A stretch of DNA of 9,343 bases, from NCBI RefSeq assembly GCF_000613305.1, contig NZ_BAIO01000064.1, positions 1 through 9,343 on the forward strand. The letters are read 5' to 3'. The stretch comes from Komagataeibacter kakiaceti JCM 25156 (GTDB lineage: Bacteria > Pseudomonadota > Alphaproteobacteria > Acetobacterales > Acetobacteraceae). Position 1 is the first letter of the stretch; every line of letters starts with the position of its first letter. This document shows, piece by piece, positions 1 to 6,199 of the stretch. The translations under genes and the position numbers were made by a program. The notes below the pieces were generated by a model that worked only from the letters and a program-made list of their open reading frames with translations, ran no database searches and was not told the DNA's origin.

Positions 1-1
1 C

Positions 2-427
2 CACGCGGCGCAGGAACCGCCAGCAGCCCGTCCGACCGCCCCGATACCCCCGCCACCCGTTCAGGGTGGCATGAACGGGAAAGGGGGCCAGAAGAGCGCA
101 CAGGCCGGATCGGACCATCCGGTCGCGGCGGCCCGACCGGATACTAAGGCCCCTTCCAGCCCGTCATCTTCAATCCTGCACTGCACGCCGCCCGCGTGGC
201 GTTACCCGGCGATGGCCCGCCATATGCATGAGGAAGGAACCGCCATGGTTGAACTGACTCTGGGGCCGGCCGGGCAGGTCACGCAGGCGGATCTCAAAAC
301 CGGCACGGGTTATGATGACCTCGACAGCACCGCTCTTGCTGCCGCGCGCAAGGTGCAATGCACGACAGACGGCGGCACGGCGGAGGGCAGGCATGTGGTG
401 CTGCCAGTCATGTTCCATCTGCATTAA
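2..427 (+). CDS. TonB-family energy transducer, C-terminal part (5' end outside window)
   Basis: The frame is open from base 2 and ends in TAA at 425-427, leaving 141 visible residues with the N-terminus missing. The first 20 or so visible residues are proline-rich, including a PIPPPP run, as in the periplasm-spanning linker of TonB. From about visible residue 58 to the end the pattern is that of the TonB C-terminal domain: a YPAMARHMHEEGTAMVELTL stretch, then GQVTQADLKTGTGYDDLD, then ALAAARKVQC, ending in a VVLPVMFHL strand. This domain contacts the TonB box of outer-membrane receptors and passes on energy from ExbB/ExbD. A cysteine lies at each end of the domain (ILHC and KVQC) and could form a periplasmic disulfide, which is an inference. 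An internal ATG at 71 would cut into the linker and is unlikely to be the start. The partner and substrate cannot be inferred from this fragment. Confidence 0.8.
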   Translation, partial: HAAQEPPAARPTAPIPPPPVQGGMNGKGGQKSAQAGSDHPVAAARPDTKAPSSPSSSILHCTPPAWRYPAMARHMHEEGTAMVELTLGPAGQVTQADLKTGTGYDDLDSTALAAARKVQCTTDGGTAEGRHVVLPVMFHLH

Positions 428-784
428 CCCGTGTGCGCCACACAAAAACGGAACAGGGTTATTATTGGGAAAGTATAAAATCAGCAGCAGATATCCGGGC
501 TCCGATACAGATGGAATGTAACGCAGGCTGTTCGGCGTCTTCTGGTGGGGCGGTCCTGTGGATGGGGTGCTGCCTGCTGGATCAGAAATGATTTAGACAT
601 TGATGGAAAATAAAAGTTTTCGGGTGTCGCCTGTTTTTCAAAACAGGCGGCGTTTTCTGAAGCTGTTTGGAAGAAGCTACACCAGAAACTTCCCTATAAT
701 TTACAGGCTGACCTGTCAGGCGGCATCCTGTCGATGCGTGATGCCTATCCCCTGGCCATCCTGCGCGGAACGGGATGACCGGTT
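428..784. other. Gene-poor intergenic stretch between tonB-like gene and glf region
   Basis: This stretch holds no convincing gene. The right half is filled by repeat copy A (about 603-728). The left part (428-600) is unremarkable. It contains a weak 5-bp hairpin at 431-443 (GTGTG/CACAC) just after the tonB-like stop, without a following T run, so I do not call it a terminator. Short open frames across it look random. Confidence 0.5.
603..728 (-). repeat. Dispersed hairpin repeat, copy A (inverted relative to B and C)
   Basis: The reverse complement of this stretch aligns by eye with the repeats at 2841-2976 and 4490-4626. Shared blocks, in order, are a GTAAATTATAGG-like block, a TTTCTGGTGTAGCTT block, CAGCTTCAG, GCCGCCTGTTTT with its inverted partner, and a tail CACCCGAAAACTTTTAT. 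The core hairpin on the + strand is GCCTGTTTT (629-637) with AAAACAGGC (640-648). Relative to copy C both arms of this stem carry matching changes, so pairing is kept although the bases differ. No ORF, terminal inverted repeats or target duplication is evident. The outer ends are approximate. Confidence 0.7.
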
Positions 785-898
785 ATGTTTTTCCAAAATC
801 CGTTCAATGGTGTTAGCCAGTGGATGCCCCTGTCAAACTGGGCGGCACGAGAGAAAATACGGTTGCCAGGAACCGGTGGAAAGACGGAAGAGTCATGA
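785..898 (+). CDS. Possible 37-residue ORF translationally coupled to glf
   Basis: This is an ATG frame of 37 codons reading MFFQNPFNGVSQWMPLSNWA and on to a TGA at 896-898. The TGA overlaps the glf ATG as ATGA. A GGGA lies 9 bases before the ATG (772-775), a reasonable ribosome binding site. The same frame is open upstream from about 690 to 775 but is broken by a TGA at 776-778. The stretch could therefore be a small leader peptide, the decayed 3' end of a former upstream gene, or chance. I recognise no family. No signal peptide or membrane helix is visible. Confidence 0.3.
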   Translation: MFFQNPFNGVSQWMPLSNWAAREKIRLPGTGGKTEES

Positions 899-2046
899 GA
901 TTTTGCGTAGTCGGCGCCGGACTGAGCGGGGCCGTTATTGCCCGCACCCTCGCCCAGGGCGGTCATCATGTCGTTGTAGTGGACGAACGGCCCCATATAG
1001 GCGGGAACTGTCATACCGAACGCGATCCGGAAACAGGGATCATGGTCCATTGTTACGGACCTCATATCTTTCATACTTCGGATGAACGTGTCTGGCATTA
1101 TGTGCGGCGGTTCGGCAATTTCCGTCCCTATACGAACCGTGTGAAGGCTGTTGCGCAGGGGCGTGTCCATGTCCTTCCCGTCAATCTTCTGACCATCAAC
1201 CAGTTTTTTGGAAAGACGCTGGGCCCACGGGAGGCACGGGCCTTCATTGCGGCGAAGGCCGATCAGTCCATCATCCAGCCCCGTTCCTTTGAAGAGCAGG
1301 CCCTGAAGATGGTCGGTCCGGAGTTGTACGGCGCATTCTTCCGTGGTTATACCCGCAAGCAATGGGGGATCGACCCGAAGGCGTTACCTGCCTCCATTCT
1401 GAAACGTCTTCCATTGCGTTTCAACTATGATGACAATTACTTCAGCCATTCATATCAGGGTATTCCGGAAGAGGGATATACCGCGGTCATTCAGAACATA
1501 TTGAATGTTGATGGAATAGAAGTCAGGCGGAATTGCCGCTTCGAATCCCTGACCGGGACATTCGATCATATTTTCTATACGGGGCCGATCGATCGCTATT
1601 TCGGGTTCCGGATCGGCCGGCTTGCTTACCGGACCCTGGATTTTGAACGGATAGTCACGGACGGTGATTTTCAGGGGACGGCGGTCATGAATTATTGTGA
1701 CGAGGATGTCCCTTATACGCGGATTACCGAGCATAAATATTTTTCCCCATGGGAAAAAGACAATTTCTCCAAAACCATCTGTTTTCGTGAGTATAGCCGC
1801 GCCTGTGGAGAAAACGATATTCCCTATTACCCGGTCAGGCTTGTCAATGACCGGATTTTGCTTGATAAGTATATCAGCATGGCGCGGGAGGAAAAAAACG
1901 TTTCTTTTCTTGGACGGCTTGGAACGTATCGCTACCTTGATATGGATGTTACGATCAGGGAAGCATTGCACGCCAGTGACATGATCGAACGATCTTTTCA
2001 GTCAACCCGTTTTTCTCTTCCTGTTTTCTTCGTTGATCCGAACTGA
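895..2046 (+). CDS. glf: UDP-galactopyranose mutase
   Basis: The gene encodes a flavoenzyme that interconverts UDP-galactopyranose and UDP-galactofuranose in the cytoplasm, supplying galactofuranose for surface glycans. The 383 residues match the usual length of bacterial Glf. From the N-terminus: the FAD-binding GAGLSG motif (7-12), DE at the end of the second strand (30-31), GGNC (36-39), GPHIFHT (55-61), FFRGYTRKQWG (148-158) with the substrate-stacking Trp157, KRLPLRFNYDDNYF (170-183), YTGPID (228-233) and YTRITEHK (274-281). Arg171 and Arg276 are probably the two arginines that bind the UDP diphosphate. I chose the ATG at 895 because the Rossmann strand MRFCVVGAG begins there and GGAAGAG lies just upstream. 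The longer frame from 820 adds 25 residues with no family similarity. The start overlaps the stop of a small upstream ORF as ATGA. A family 25 glycosyltransferase follows after 74 bp on the same strand. Confidence 0.95.
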   Translation: MRFCVVGAGLSGAVIARTLAQGGHHVVVVDERPHIGGNCHTERDPETGIMVHCYGPHIFHTSDERVWHYVRRFGNFRPYTNRVKAVAQGRVHVLPVNLLTINQFFGKTLGPREARAFIAAKADQSIIQPRSFEEQALKMVGPELYGAFFRGYTRKQWGIDPKALPASILKRLPLRFNYDDNYFSHSYQGIPEEGYTAVIQNILNVDGIEVRRNCRFESLTGTFDHIFYTGPIDRYFGFRIGRLAYRTLDFERIVTDGDFQGTAVMNYCDEDVPYTRITEHKYFSPWEKDNFSKTICFREYSRACGENDIPYYPVRLVNDRILLDKYISMAREEKNVSFLGRLGTYRYLDMDVTIREALHASDMIERSFQSTRFSLPVFFVDPN

Positions 2047-2120
2047 AGGTCCGACACCAGCGACGTGAAAGAGAAGAATCTCCATCGTAATTGTATATCG
2101 TCTCAGGAACATGGTCGGAT

Positions 2121-2843
2121 ATGAATAAGTTTTTTATCAGCCTGGAAAGAACACCGGAGCGTACCGCGCGCTTTCGTGAAGCCAACGCGCATATCCAGGG
2201 ACTGGTGCATGCCCCCGGAATCGACGGGTCGGTACTGGATATCGACAGTATACGGCAGCAGCATTTTCTGCAGGCCGATTGCCAGTTCACACGGGGCGCC
2301 ATCGGTTCTGGGCTTACGCATGTCGCCCTGTGGGGTACGGTCGCCAAGAGTGGGGTAGCGGCGCATATTTTCGAGGACGACGCTTTTCTGTGCCGGAATT
2401 TCGAGGAAGAAAGTCAGCGCATTATCGCCAGCCTGCCGGAGGATTGGGATATCATCCTGTGGGGTAATAATTCAGATACCGTGCTGCAGTTCGACCTGTT
2501 GCCCGGTATTACGCAATGCGTTGCCACATTCTCGCAGGACAGTGTCCGCGAAGGGATACACACATTCCGCAACATGGATGTCACATCGCTGCCTTTCCGG
2601 CTGGACCATACATTCGGGATCTGCGGCTATGCCATTTCGCCCTCGGGCGCTGACAAGATGATCAGAAGCTGCCTGCCCATGAAAACAGTGGATATCGTTT
2701 ATCCTTCTCTGGGCGGACGACGGCTGACGGCAACCTCGATCGATCACCTGATGAATCTGCATTATCGTGAAATGAAGGCCTATACATGCCTTCCGCCACT
2801 CTGCCTGACAGATAACCAGACGGCGCAGAGTCTGAATAAATAA
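2121..2843 (+). CDS. Glycosyltransferase family 25 (LPS/EPS-type)
   Basis: This 240-residue protein matches the GT25 (LgtB/LgtE-like) pattern. The N-terminus MNKFFISLERTPERTARF is the family's opening strand and helix, followed by GAIGSGLTH (59-67) and IFEDDAFL (83-90). The acidic EDD at 85-87 is the likely metal and nucleotide-sugar site. FGICGYAISPSGADKM further on is the usual acceptor-side strand, and SIDHLMN comes near the end. GT25 enzymes commonly transfer galactose onto LPS or EPS oligosaccharides. Being 74 bp downstream of glf, it may act on the same glycan, but donor and linkage cannot be read from sequence. The ATG at 2121 is preferred because the conserved N-terminus begins there, with AGGA at 2105-2108 as a somewhat distant ribosome site. 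The upstream ATG at 2091 adds 10 residues unlike the family. The TAA stop is also the first three bases of repeat copy B. Confidence 0.85.
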   Translation: MNKFFISLERTPERTARFREANAHIQGLVHAPGIDGSVLDIDSIRQQHFLQADCQFTRGAIGSGLTHVALWGTVAKSGVAAHIFEDDAFLCRNFEEESQRIIASLPEDWDIILWGNNSDTVLQFDLLPGITQCVATFSQDSVREGIHTFRNMDVTSLPFRLDHTFGICGYAISPSGADKMIRSCLPMKTVDIVYPSLGGRRLTATSIDHLMNLHYREMKAYTCLPPLCLTDNQTAQSLNK

Positions 2844-2976
2844 GAGACGGCCTGAAAGGTCAGCCCACAAACATCCTGTAAGCATAAGGACGTTTTTGGC
2901 AGAACTTTTTCAGAAAGCTTCAGGGAATGTCGCCTTTTTCCAAAAAGGCGGCACCCAGAGCCTTTTATTGTTTTTT
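2841..2976 (+). repeat. Dispersed hairpin repeat, copy B
   Basis: This copy starts with TAAGAGAC, as copy C does, and shares in order a CATCC(T/C)GTAA block, a GTTTTTGG block, a run ending AAAGCTTCAGGGAATG, and a GCCTTTT/AAAAGGC hairpin with a T-rich tail. The first three bases are the stop codon of the upstream glycosyltransferase. A block near 2849-2866 (GGCCTGAAAGGTCAGCC) resembles copy A more than copy C, so the three copies differ in a mosaic way. It has no coding capacity. Confidence 0.7.
2929..2976 (+). terminator. Probable Rho-independent terminator after the GT25 gene (inside repeat B)
   Basis: GCCTTTTT (2932-2939) and AAAAAGGC (2942-2949) form an 8-bp stem that can extend outward by C-G and G-U pairs. 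A T-rich tract (TTTTATTGTTTTTT, 2963-2976) follows after about 13 bases. The gap before the T run is longer than ideal, so termination may be partial. It is the only candidate terminator for the glf-GT25 unit. Confidence 0.5.
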
Positions 2977-3219
2977 AAAAATCCAGCCTTTGCGATTTTC
3001 ATCAAAAAGCTCTCATCGACTTCGACGCACCTTTAAGGGGTATTACGCCCGGTGATTGTTTCTCGAAGTCTACGGTGAAGCCGGCGCGTTGTATTGCGAT
3101 TGATGCCGACGACTTCTGTGGCACTCCGTATCGGTGTCTCCGCAACGAAGTGCTCCAGAAGGCATCTTCCGGGGTAAGTATCACGCGGGTGATGACTTAC
3201 CCTGTGCCAGATCCTGATA
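2977..3219. other. Unassigned stretch, possible gene remnant or repeat-associated sequence
   Basis: No gene could be assigned. Both strands carry an open frame. On + an uninterrupted frame runs from about 2979 to a TGA at 3225-3227 (containing DAPLRGITPGDCF and CIAIDADDFCGTPYR) but has no credible start. On the minus strand a frame from GTG at 3184 to 3002 encodes 60 residues including RRHRYGVPQKSSASIAIQRA. Neither has a ribosome binding site or a family I can name with confidence. The base composition is mixed, unlike the AT-rich gene to its right. A gene fragment or an extension of the adjacent repeat are both possible. Confidence 0.35.
3172..3202. repeat. Strong imperfect hairpin 3' of the GT2 gene
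   Basis: GGGTAAGT (3172-3179) followed by ATCAC (3180-3184) pairs with GTGAT (3189-3193) and ACTTACCC (3195-3202). The result is 13 base pairs with one bulged G (3194) and a four-base loop (GCGG). It lies 17 bases beyond the stop codon of the minus-strand glycosyltransferase. There is no T run on either side, so it is not a standard Rho-independent terminator. It may protect the mRNA 3' end, act as a bidirectional attenuator, or mark the end of an inserted segment. Confidence 0.55.
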
Positions 3220-4191
3220 TTATTTGATATGTTTTTCAGTCAGAATATGGCAGAGTTTTTGAACTGATTGTTCAATTTTTATATTTCTTTCAACAAGAAG
3301 TTTAACGGCCTCCTTGAGTAATAATATAGTTTCAATAGTATTTTTATGATTTGTGTCAAGTTTTTCTAAAATCAGTTTTTTGTTTCGTGTCTCGACCAGA
3401 GATTGGCAAATGAACTTACTCAGGTTGTCATTGCCTGAAATTGCGCTTCTCAATTTCTTGTTGAAATATAAGTCATGGTGGCCCTGTAACATTATATTTC
3501 GTGTCGTATCATAATCACTATTATTATCTATGCGATGATGGTACGACGCCAGCGTATCAATAATAATTCCAAATTCACCGTGCATTAGCAGGCGCGTAAA
3601 GAAATCATAATCTTCCATATAGTTCAGATTGCCATCTACAGATCCGGACATGTATATGGTGGTTCGTCTAAATAGCAGGCATATCGGTATTATCGCTATG
3701 TCGGATGCAACATAGCTTAGATAGTCTATGAACAGGGTGCTTCTTTTTCCAAATTCGCTGACTTTTGAAATTACTTTTATTTCGTTATTTTCTATCTTCT
3801 CAAAGACATCATAATTACTTGTGACAACGCCAACGCATTTTTCATTTTCATCCAGAAATTCAGATGTTCTTTTCAGGAAGTCCGGTTCAATCGTGTCATC
3901 ATCGTCGTTTATTAATAAATAATCTTCAGTGCAATAGCTTATCAACTGAGATAAGGCATTTCCTCTCCCAACAGACTCTCTGTTGCTGTATACTGTAATT
4001 CTTCCAGAAATTTCTTTTTCATACTTTGAAATTATATGTTCTACGTCTTCCAGACGTCCGCCATCATTTAAAACATGGATGTGCCAGTTTTTGAACGTCT
4101 GGGAAATTATATGATAGATAGCTCTTTCCAAGCATAAAGGCCTGTTTTTTGTTCTAATTAAAATGCCGACTTTACTTTCTTTAGTGCTCAT
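3220..4191 (-). CDS. Glycosyltransferase family 2 (GT-A fold), AT-rich
   Basis: The 323-residue protein has the GT2 layout. The opening strand KVGILIRTKNRP (7-18) is followed by helix LERAIYHIISQTFKNWHIHV and NDGG (42-45). The nucleotide-sugar and metal site is LINDDDDTIEPDFL (93-106), and MEDYDFFTRLLMHG (192-205) carries the ED motif supplying the likely catalytic acid. The last 75 residues are charged and helical, perhaps a dimerisation or membrane-association tail. No membrane helix is evident. The start is set by AGGGA (complement of 4197-4201) six bases before the ATG. Two lines counted by hand gave about 28% and 37% G+C, against about 65% for a line of the efflux operon, so the gene looks acquired. 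It faces the glf-GT25 pair convergently and probably acts on a surface glycan. Donor and acceptor are unknown. GT2 includes galactofuranosyltransferases, so a link with Glf is possible but unproven. Confidence 0.88.
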   Translation of the reverse strand: MSTKESKVGILIRTKNRPLCLERAIYHIISQTFKNWHIHVLNDGGRLEDVEHIISKYEKEISGRITVYSNRESVGRGNALSQLISYCTEDYLLINDDDDTIEPDFLKRTSEFLDENEKCVGVVTSNYDVFEKIENNEIKVISKVSEFGKRSTLFIDYLSYVASDIAIIPICLLFRRTTIYMSGSVDGNLNYMEDYDFFTRLLMHGEFGIIIDTLASYHHRIDNNSDYDTTRNIMLQGHHDLYFNKKLRSAISGNDNLSKFICQSLVETRNKKLILEKLDTNHKNTIETILLLKEAVKLLVERNIKIEQSVQKLCHILTEKHIK

Positions 4192-4298
4192 TTTTGTCCC
4201 TGTAATGGTAATTTATTTCAGAATGTGTGGGTATCTGTGCAGAAATCCAGATTCTATTGCAAAATCTGAAAAGCACTAATGAAGGTCGGTCGGTTACC

Positions 4299-4386
4299 TG
4301 GTGCGAGCTGCGGGACTCGAACCCGCACGCCCTGTTGCGGGCGCAAGATTTTAAGTCTCGTGCGTCTACCATTCCGCCAAGCTCGC
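4299..4386 (-). tRNA. tRNA-Leu (anticodon UAA)
   Basis: The reverse complement folds as a class II tRNA of 88 nt including an encoded CCA (TGG at 4299-4301). The acceptor stem is GCGAGCT with AGCTCGC, with A as discriminator base. The anticodon stem is CGAGA/UCUUG with loop CUUAAAA, giving anticodon UAA. A long variable arm (GCGCCC...GGGCGU) is typical of leucine tRNAs. The T arm reads GCGGG-TTCGAGT-CCCGC. It would read UUA and UUG codons. Its 3' end faces the AT-rich glycosyltransferase gene, the usual side for integration of foreign DNA. Confidence 0.97.
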
Positions 4387-4398
4387 ATAGTTACATCC

Positions 4399-4426
4399 TG
4401 TTTAGCACATGTGGGGCACAGGACAA
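4399..4426 (-). promoter_or_regulatory. Candidate promoter of the tRNA-Leu gene
   Basis: On the minus strand TTGTCC (complement of 4421-4426) could be a -35 box. TAAACA (complement of 4399-4404) could be a -10 box, at a 16-base spacing. This would start transcription about 6 bases before the mature tRNA end. The -10 match is weak, and the call rests mainly on position. Confidence 0.35.
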
Positions 4427-4489
4427 TCTGCGGGCGTGATTTTATTGAAAATGCGCGGTTCCGTATCACCGCCTCGACAAAGCGGATGC

Positions 4490-4626
4490 TAAGAGACTGT
4501 TTGAAAAGCCTGCCTTTAAGACATCCCGTAAATCATAGGAAAGTTTTTGGTGAAGCTTTTTTCAAAAAGCTTCAGGGAATGCCGCCTTTTAAAAAAAGGC
4601 AGCATCCCCAAAATCTTTTTACCAAT
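4490..4626 (+). repeat. Dispersed hairpin repeat, copy C
   Basis: It opens with TAAGAGAC like copy B and contains two hairpins. The first is a perfect 10-bp one, GAAGCTTTTT (4552-4561) with AAAAAGCTTC (4564-4573). The second is GCCTTTT (4584-4590) with AAAAGGC (4594-4600). It ends in CCCCAAAATCTTTTTACC. It lies just beyond the stop codon of the minus-strand outer-membrane efflux gene, so its stems may also help end that transcript. It carries no ORF of its own. Confidence 0.72.
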
Positions 4627-4665
4627 CAGTTATTTTACATTCGCGGAATTGGCGGCAACAGGACG

Positions 4666-6183
4666 TTACTGCTGGAAGGCGCGGGCCAGGATATTCTGTT
4701 TTTCAAGCGAGATAGGCAGCGTTGTATTGGTCAGCGCAATACCCTGCCACCCCGCGCCAAGCGCCGTGTACAGGTTGATCGCATCCTGCAGCCGCTCCAG
4801 CCGCGCCATGGCCTCGGCGTTCTGGGCGTTCAGGGTGGTGCGTTCCGTTGTCAGCACTTCCAGAAAGCCGACAAGGCCGGCCGCATACAGCTTGCGGGCG
4901 CGTTCACTGGCCAGTGCGCTGTCTTCCGCCGCCTTGGCCAGCAGTTCCGTGTGTTCCTCATCATCATGCCATGCGGCCATCGCGTCCTCGACTTCCTTGA
5001 AGCCCCTGAGCACGGTCTGGCGATAGTTCAGGCGGCTGGCTTCGGCGGCGGCCTGCACCGCGCGCACCTGCGATGTCATCTTGCCGCCATGCATCAGCGG
5101 CAGCGATGCCATCATCAGGAACTGCCAGCTCATCGTGGCGGCTTCCGTCATCTGCGACATCATGGACGCGTTCGGGTTGAAGCTGATGGGAATGCTGAAA
5201 TTCGGATAGAGCTGCGACACCGCCATGCCGATTCGTGCCGTCGCCTCCGCGTACTGGCGCTCGGCGGAGCGGATGTCGGGGCGGTTGGCAAGGACGATGG
5301 ACGGCAGGCTGGCGGGGAATTCCGGCACGGGCGGCAGGGGTTTGGCCACCTTCAGTTCCAGTTCCGATGTGCCGGGCATCTGCCCCATCAGCACGTCAAG
5401 CGCATGCGTGATCTGGGAAATATGGGTCTTCAGCGGTTCGCGCGCCGCGGTCTGGGAATCCAGCTCCGCCTTGGCCTGCGCGATCTGCATCGTGTTGCCC
5501 ACGCCTTCAAGGTACAGGCGGTTGGTCAGGTCATAGGCGTCCTGGGCAACGTGGATGTTGTTGTTCGCGATTTCCAGACGGAGCTGCTGGTCACGCAGCA
5601 TCATGTAATCGCTCGCCACTTCGGACAGGATCATGACCATCAGGGCGCGGCGATCCTCGATCGTGGCCTCGACCGCGTATTTCTGCGCTTCCACGCTGCG
5701 GCGGATGCGCCCGAAAACGTCAAGCTGCCAGCTACCGGCCATGCCATAGGTCAGGTAGTTCGCATCCGGGTGGTTGGCCGGGTTGCCGGGGCGGATGGGC
5801 CAGTTTTCGATGTTGATCGAATACCGCACGTTACCACCGCCCGCATCAGCATCCAGTTGCGGATACCACTGCGATGCCTGCACGTCGCGGATCGCGCGTT
5901 CCGCAAGGATATGCTGCCCGGCCGCCTGCAGGTCGTAATTCCCCGCAATGGCCTTATCCACCAGCTTGTCGAGTTCAGGATCCTTGAAGAGGTGCCACCA
6001 CTGCTTCAGTTCCCTGTTGTTTTCCTCGATTTCCTCGGGTGTCGCGGCGTGATCGTCCTCGGTGAACTTGGCCGGGGGCTTCATCCGGTCCGGCTGGTAC
6101 CGTGGCCCGACCGTGCAGCCGGCCAGGAAGATGGCCGAAGTCAGGAACAGGCCGGTCCTGCGGGTAACTGAATTGATGTTCAT
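4666..6183 (-). CDS. Outer membrane efflux lipoprotein, NodT/OprM type
   Basis: This 505-residue protein is the outer-membrane channel of a tripartite efflux pump, at the usual family length. The N-terminus has a lipoprotein signal: basic residues at 8-9, hydrophobic GLFLTSAIFL and lipobox LAGC, with Cys23 the lipidated residue, followed by the family hallmark TVGPRYQ. Two outer-membrane efflux repeats follow. The first (about 65-265) includes SWQLDVFGRIRR at 151-162. The second (about 290-490) includes LANRPDIRSAERQ at 298-310 and ARIGMAVSQLYPNF. These long helices build the trimeric periplasmic tunnel. It is the last gene of the operon, 16 bp after the membrane fusion protein gene. It would take substrate from that protein across the outer membrane. 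Ribosome-site evidence for the ATG is weak, but the signal peptide fixes the start. The 630-residue frame on the opposite strand is a shadow. Confidence 0.93.
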   Translation of the reverse strand: MNINSVTRRTGLFLTSAIFLAGCTVGPRYQPDRMKPPAKFTEDDHAATPEEIEENNRELKQWWHLFKDPELDKLVDKAIAGNYDLQAAGQHILAERAIRDVQASQWYPQLDADAGGGNVRYSINIENWPIRPGNPANHPDANYLTYGMAGSWQLDVFGRIRRSVEAQKYAVEATIEDRRALMVMILSEVASDYMMLRDQQLRLEIANNNIHVAQDAYDLTNRLYLEGVGNTMQIAQAKAELDSQTAAREPLKTHISQITHALDVLMGQMPGTSELELKVAKPLPPVPEFPASLPSIVLANRPDIRSAERQYAEATARIGMAVSQLYPNFSIPISFNPNASMMSQMTEAATMSWQFLMMASLPLMHGGKMTSQVRAVQAAAEASRLNYRQTVLRGFKEVEDAMAAWHDDEEHTELLAKAAEDSALASERARKLYAAGLVGFLEVLTTERTTLNAQNAEAMARLERLQDAINLYTALGAGWQGIALTNTTLPISLEKQNILARAFQQ

Positions 6184-6199
6184 GATCGTGCCCGGCGCC

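Noticed and set aside
431..443. GTGTG/CACAC hairpin after the TonB-like gene as a terminator
   Set aside because: Only 5 bp with a 3-base loop, followed by A residues rather than T. Too weak to call.
600..1085. A 161-codon + frame running from repeat A into glf
   Set aside because: It crosses the repeat and overlaps glf out of frame. Its cysteine- and arginine-rich product does not look like a real protein.
745..1362. A 205-codon open frame on the minus strand over the start of glf
   Set aside because: It overlaps the clearly conserved FAD-binding part of Glf and has no recognisable family of its own.
4279..6171. A 630-codon open frame on the + strand
   Set aside because: It lies opposite the NodT-type outer-membrane gene and tRNA-Leu, has histidine- and arginine-rich composition typical of antisense frames in GC-rich DNA, and shows no domain.
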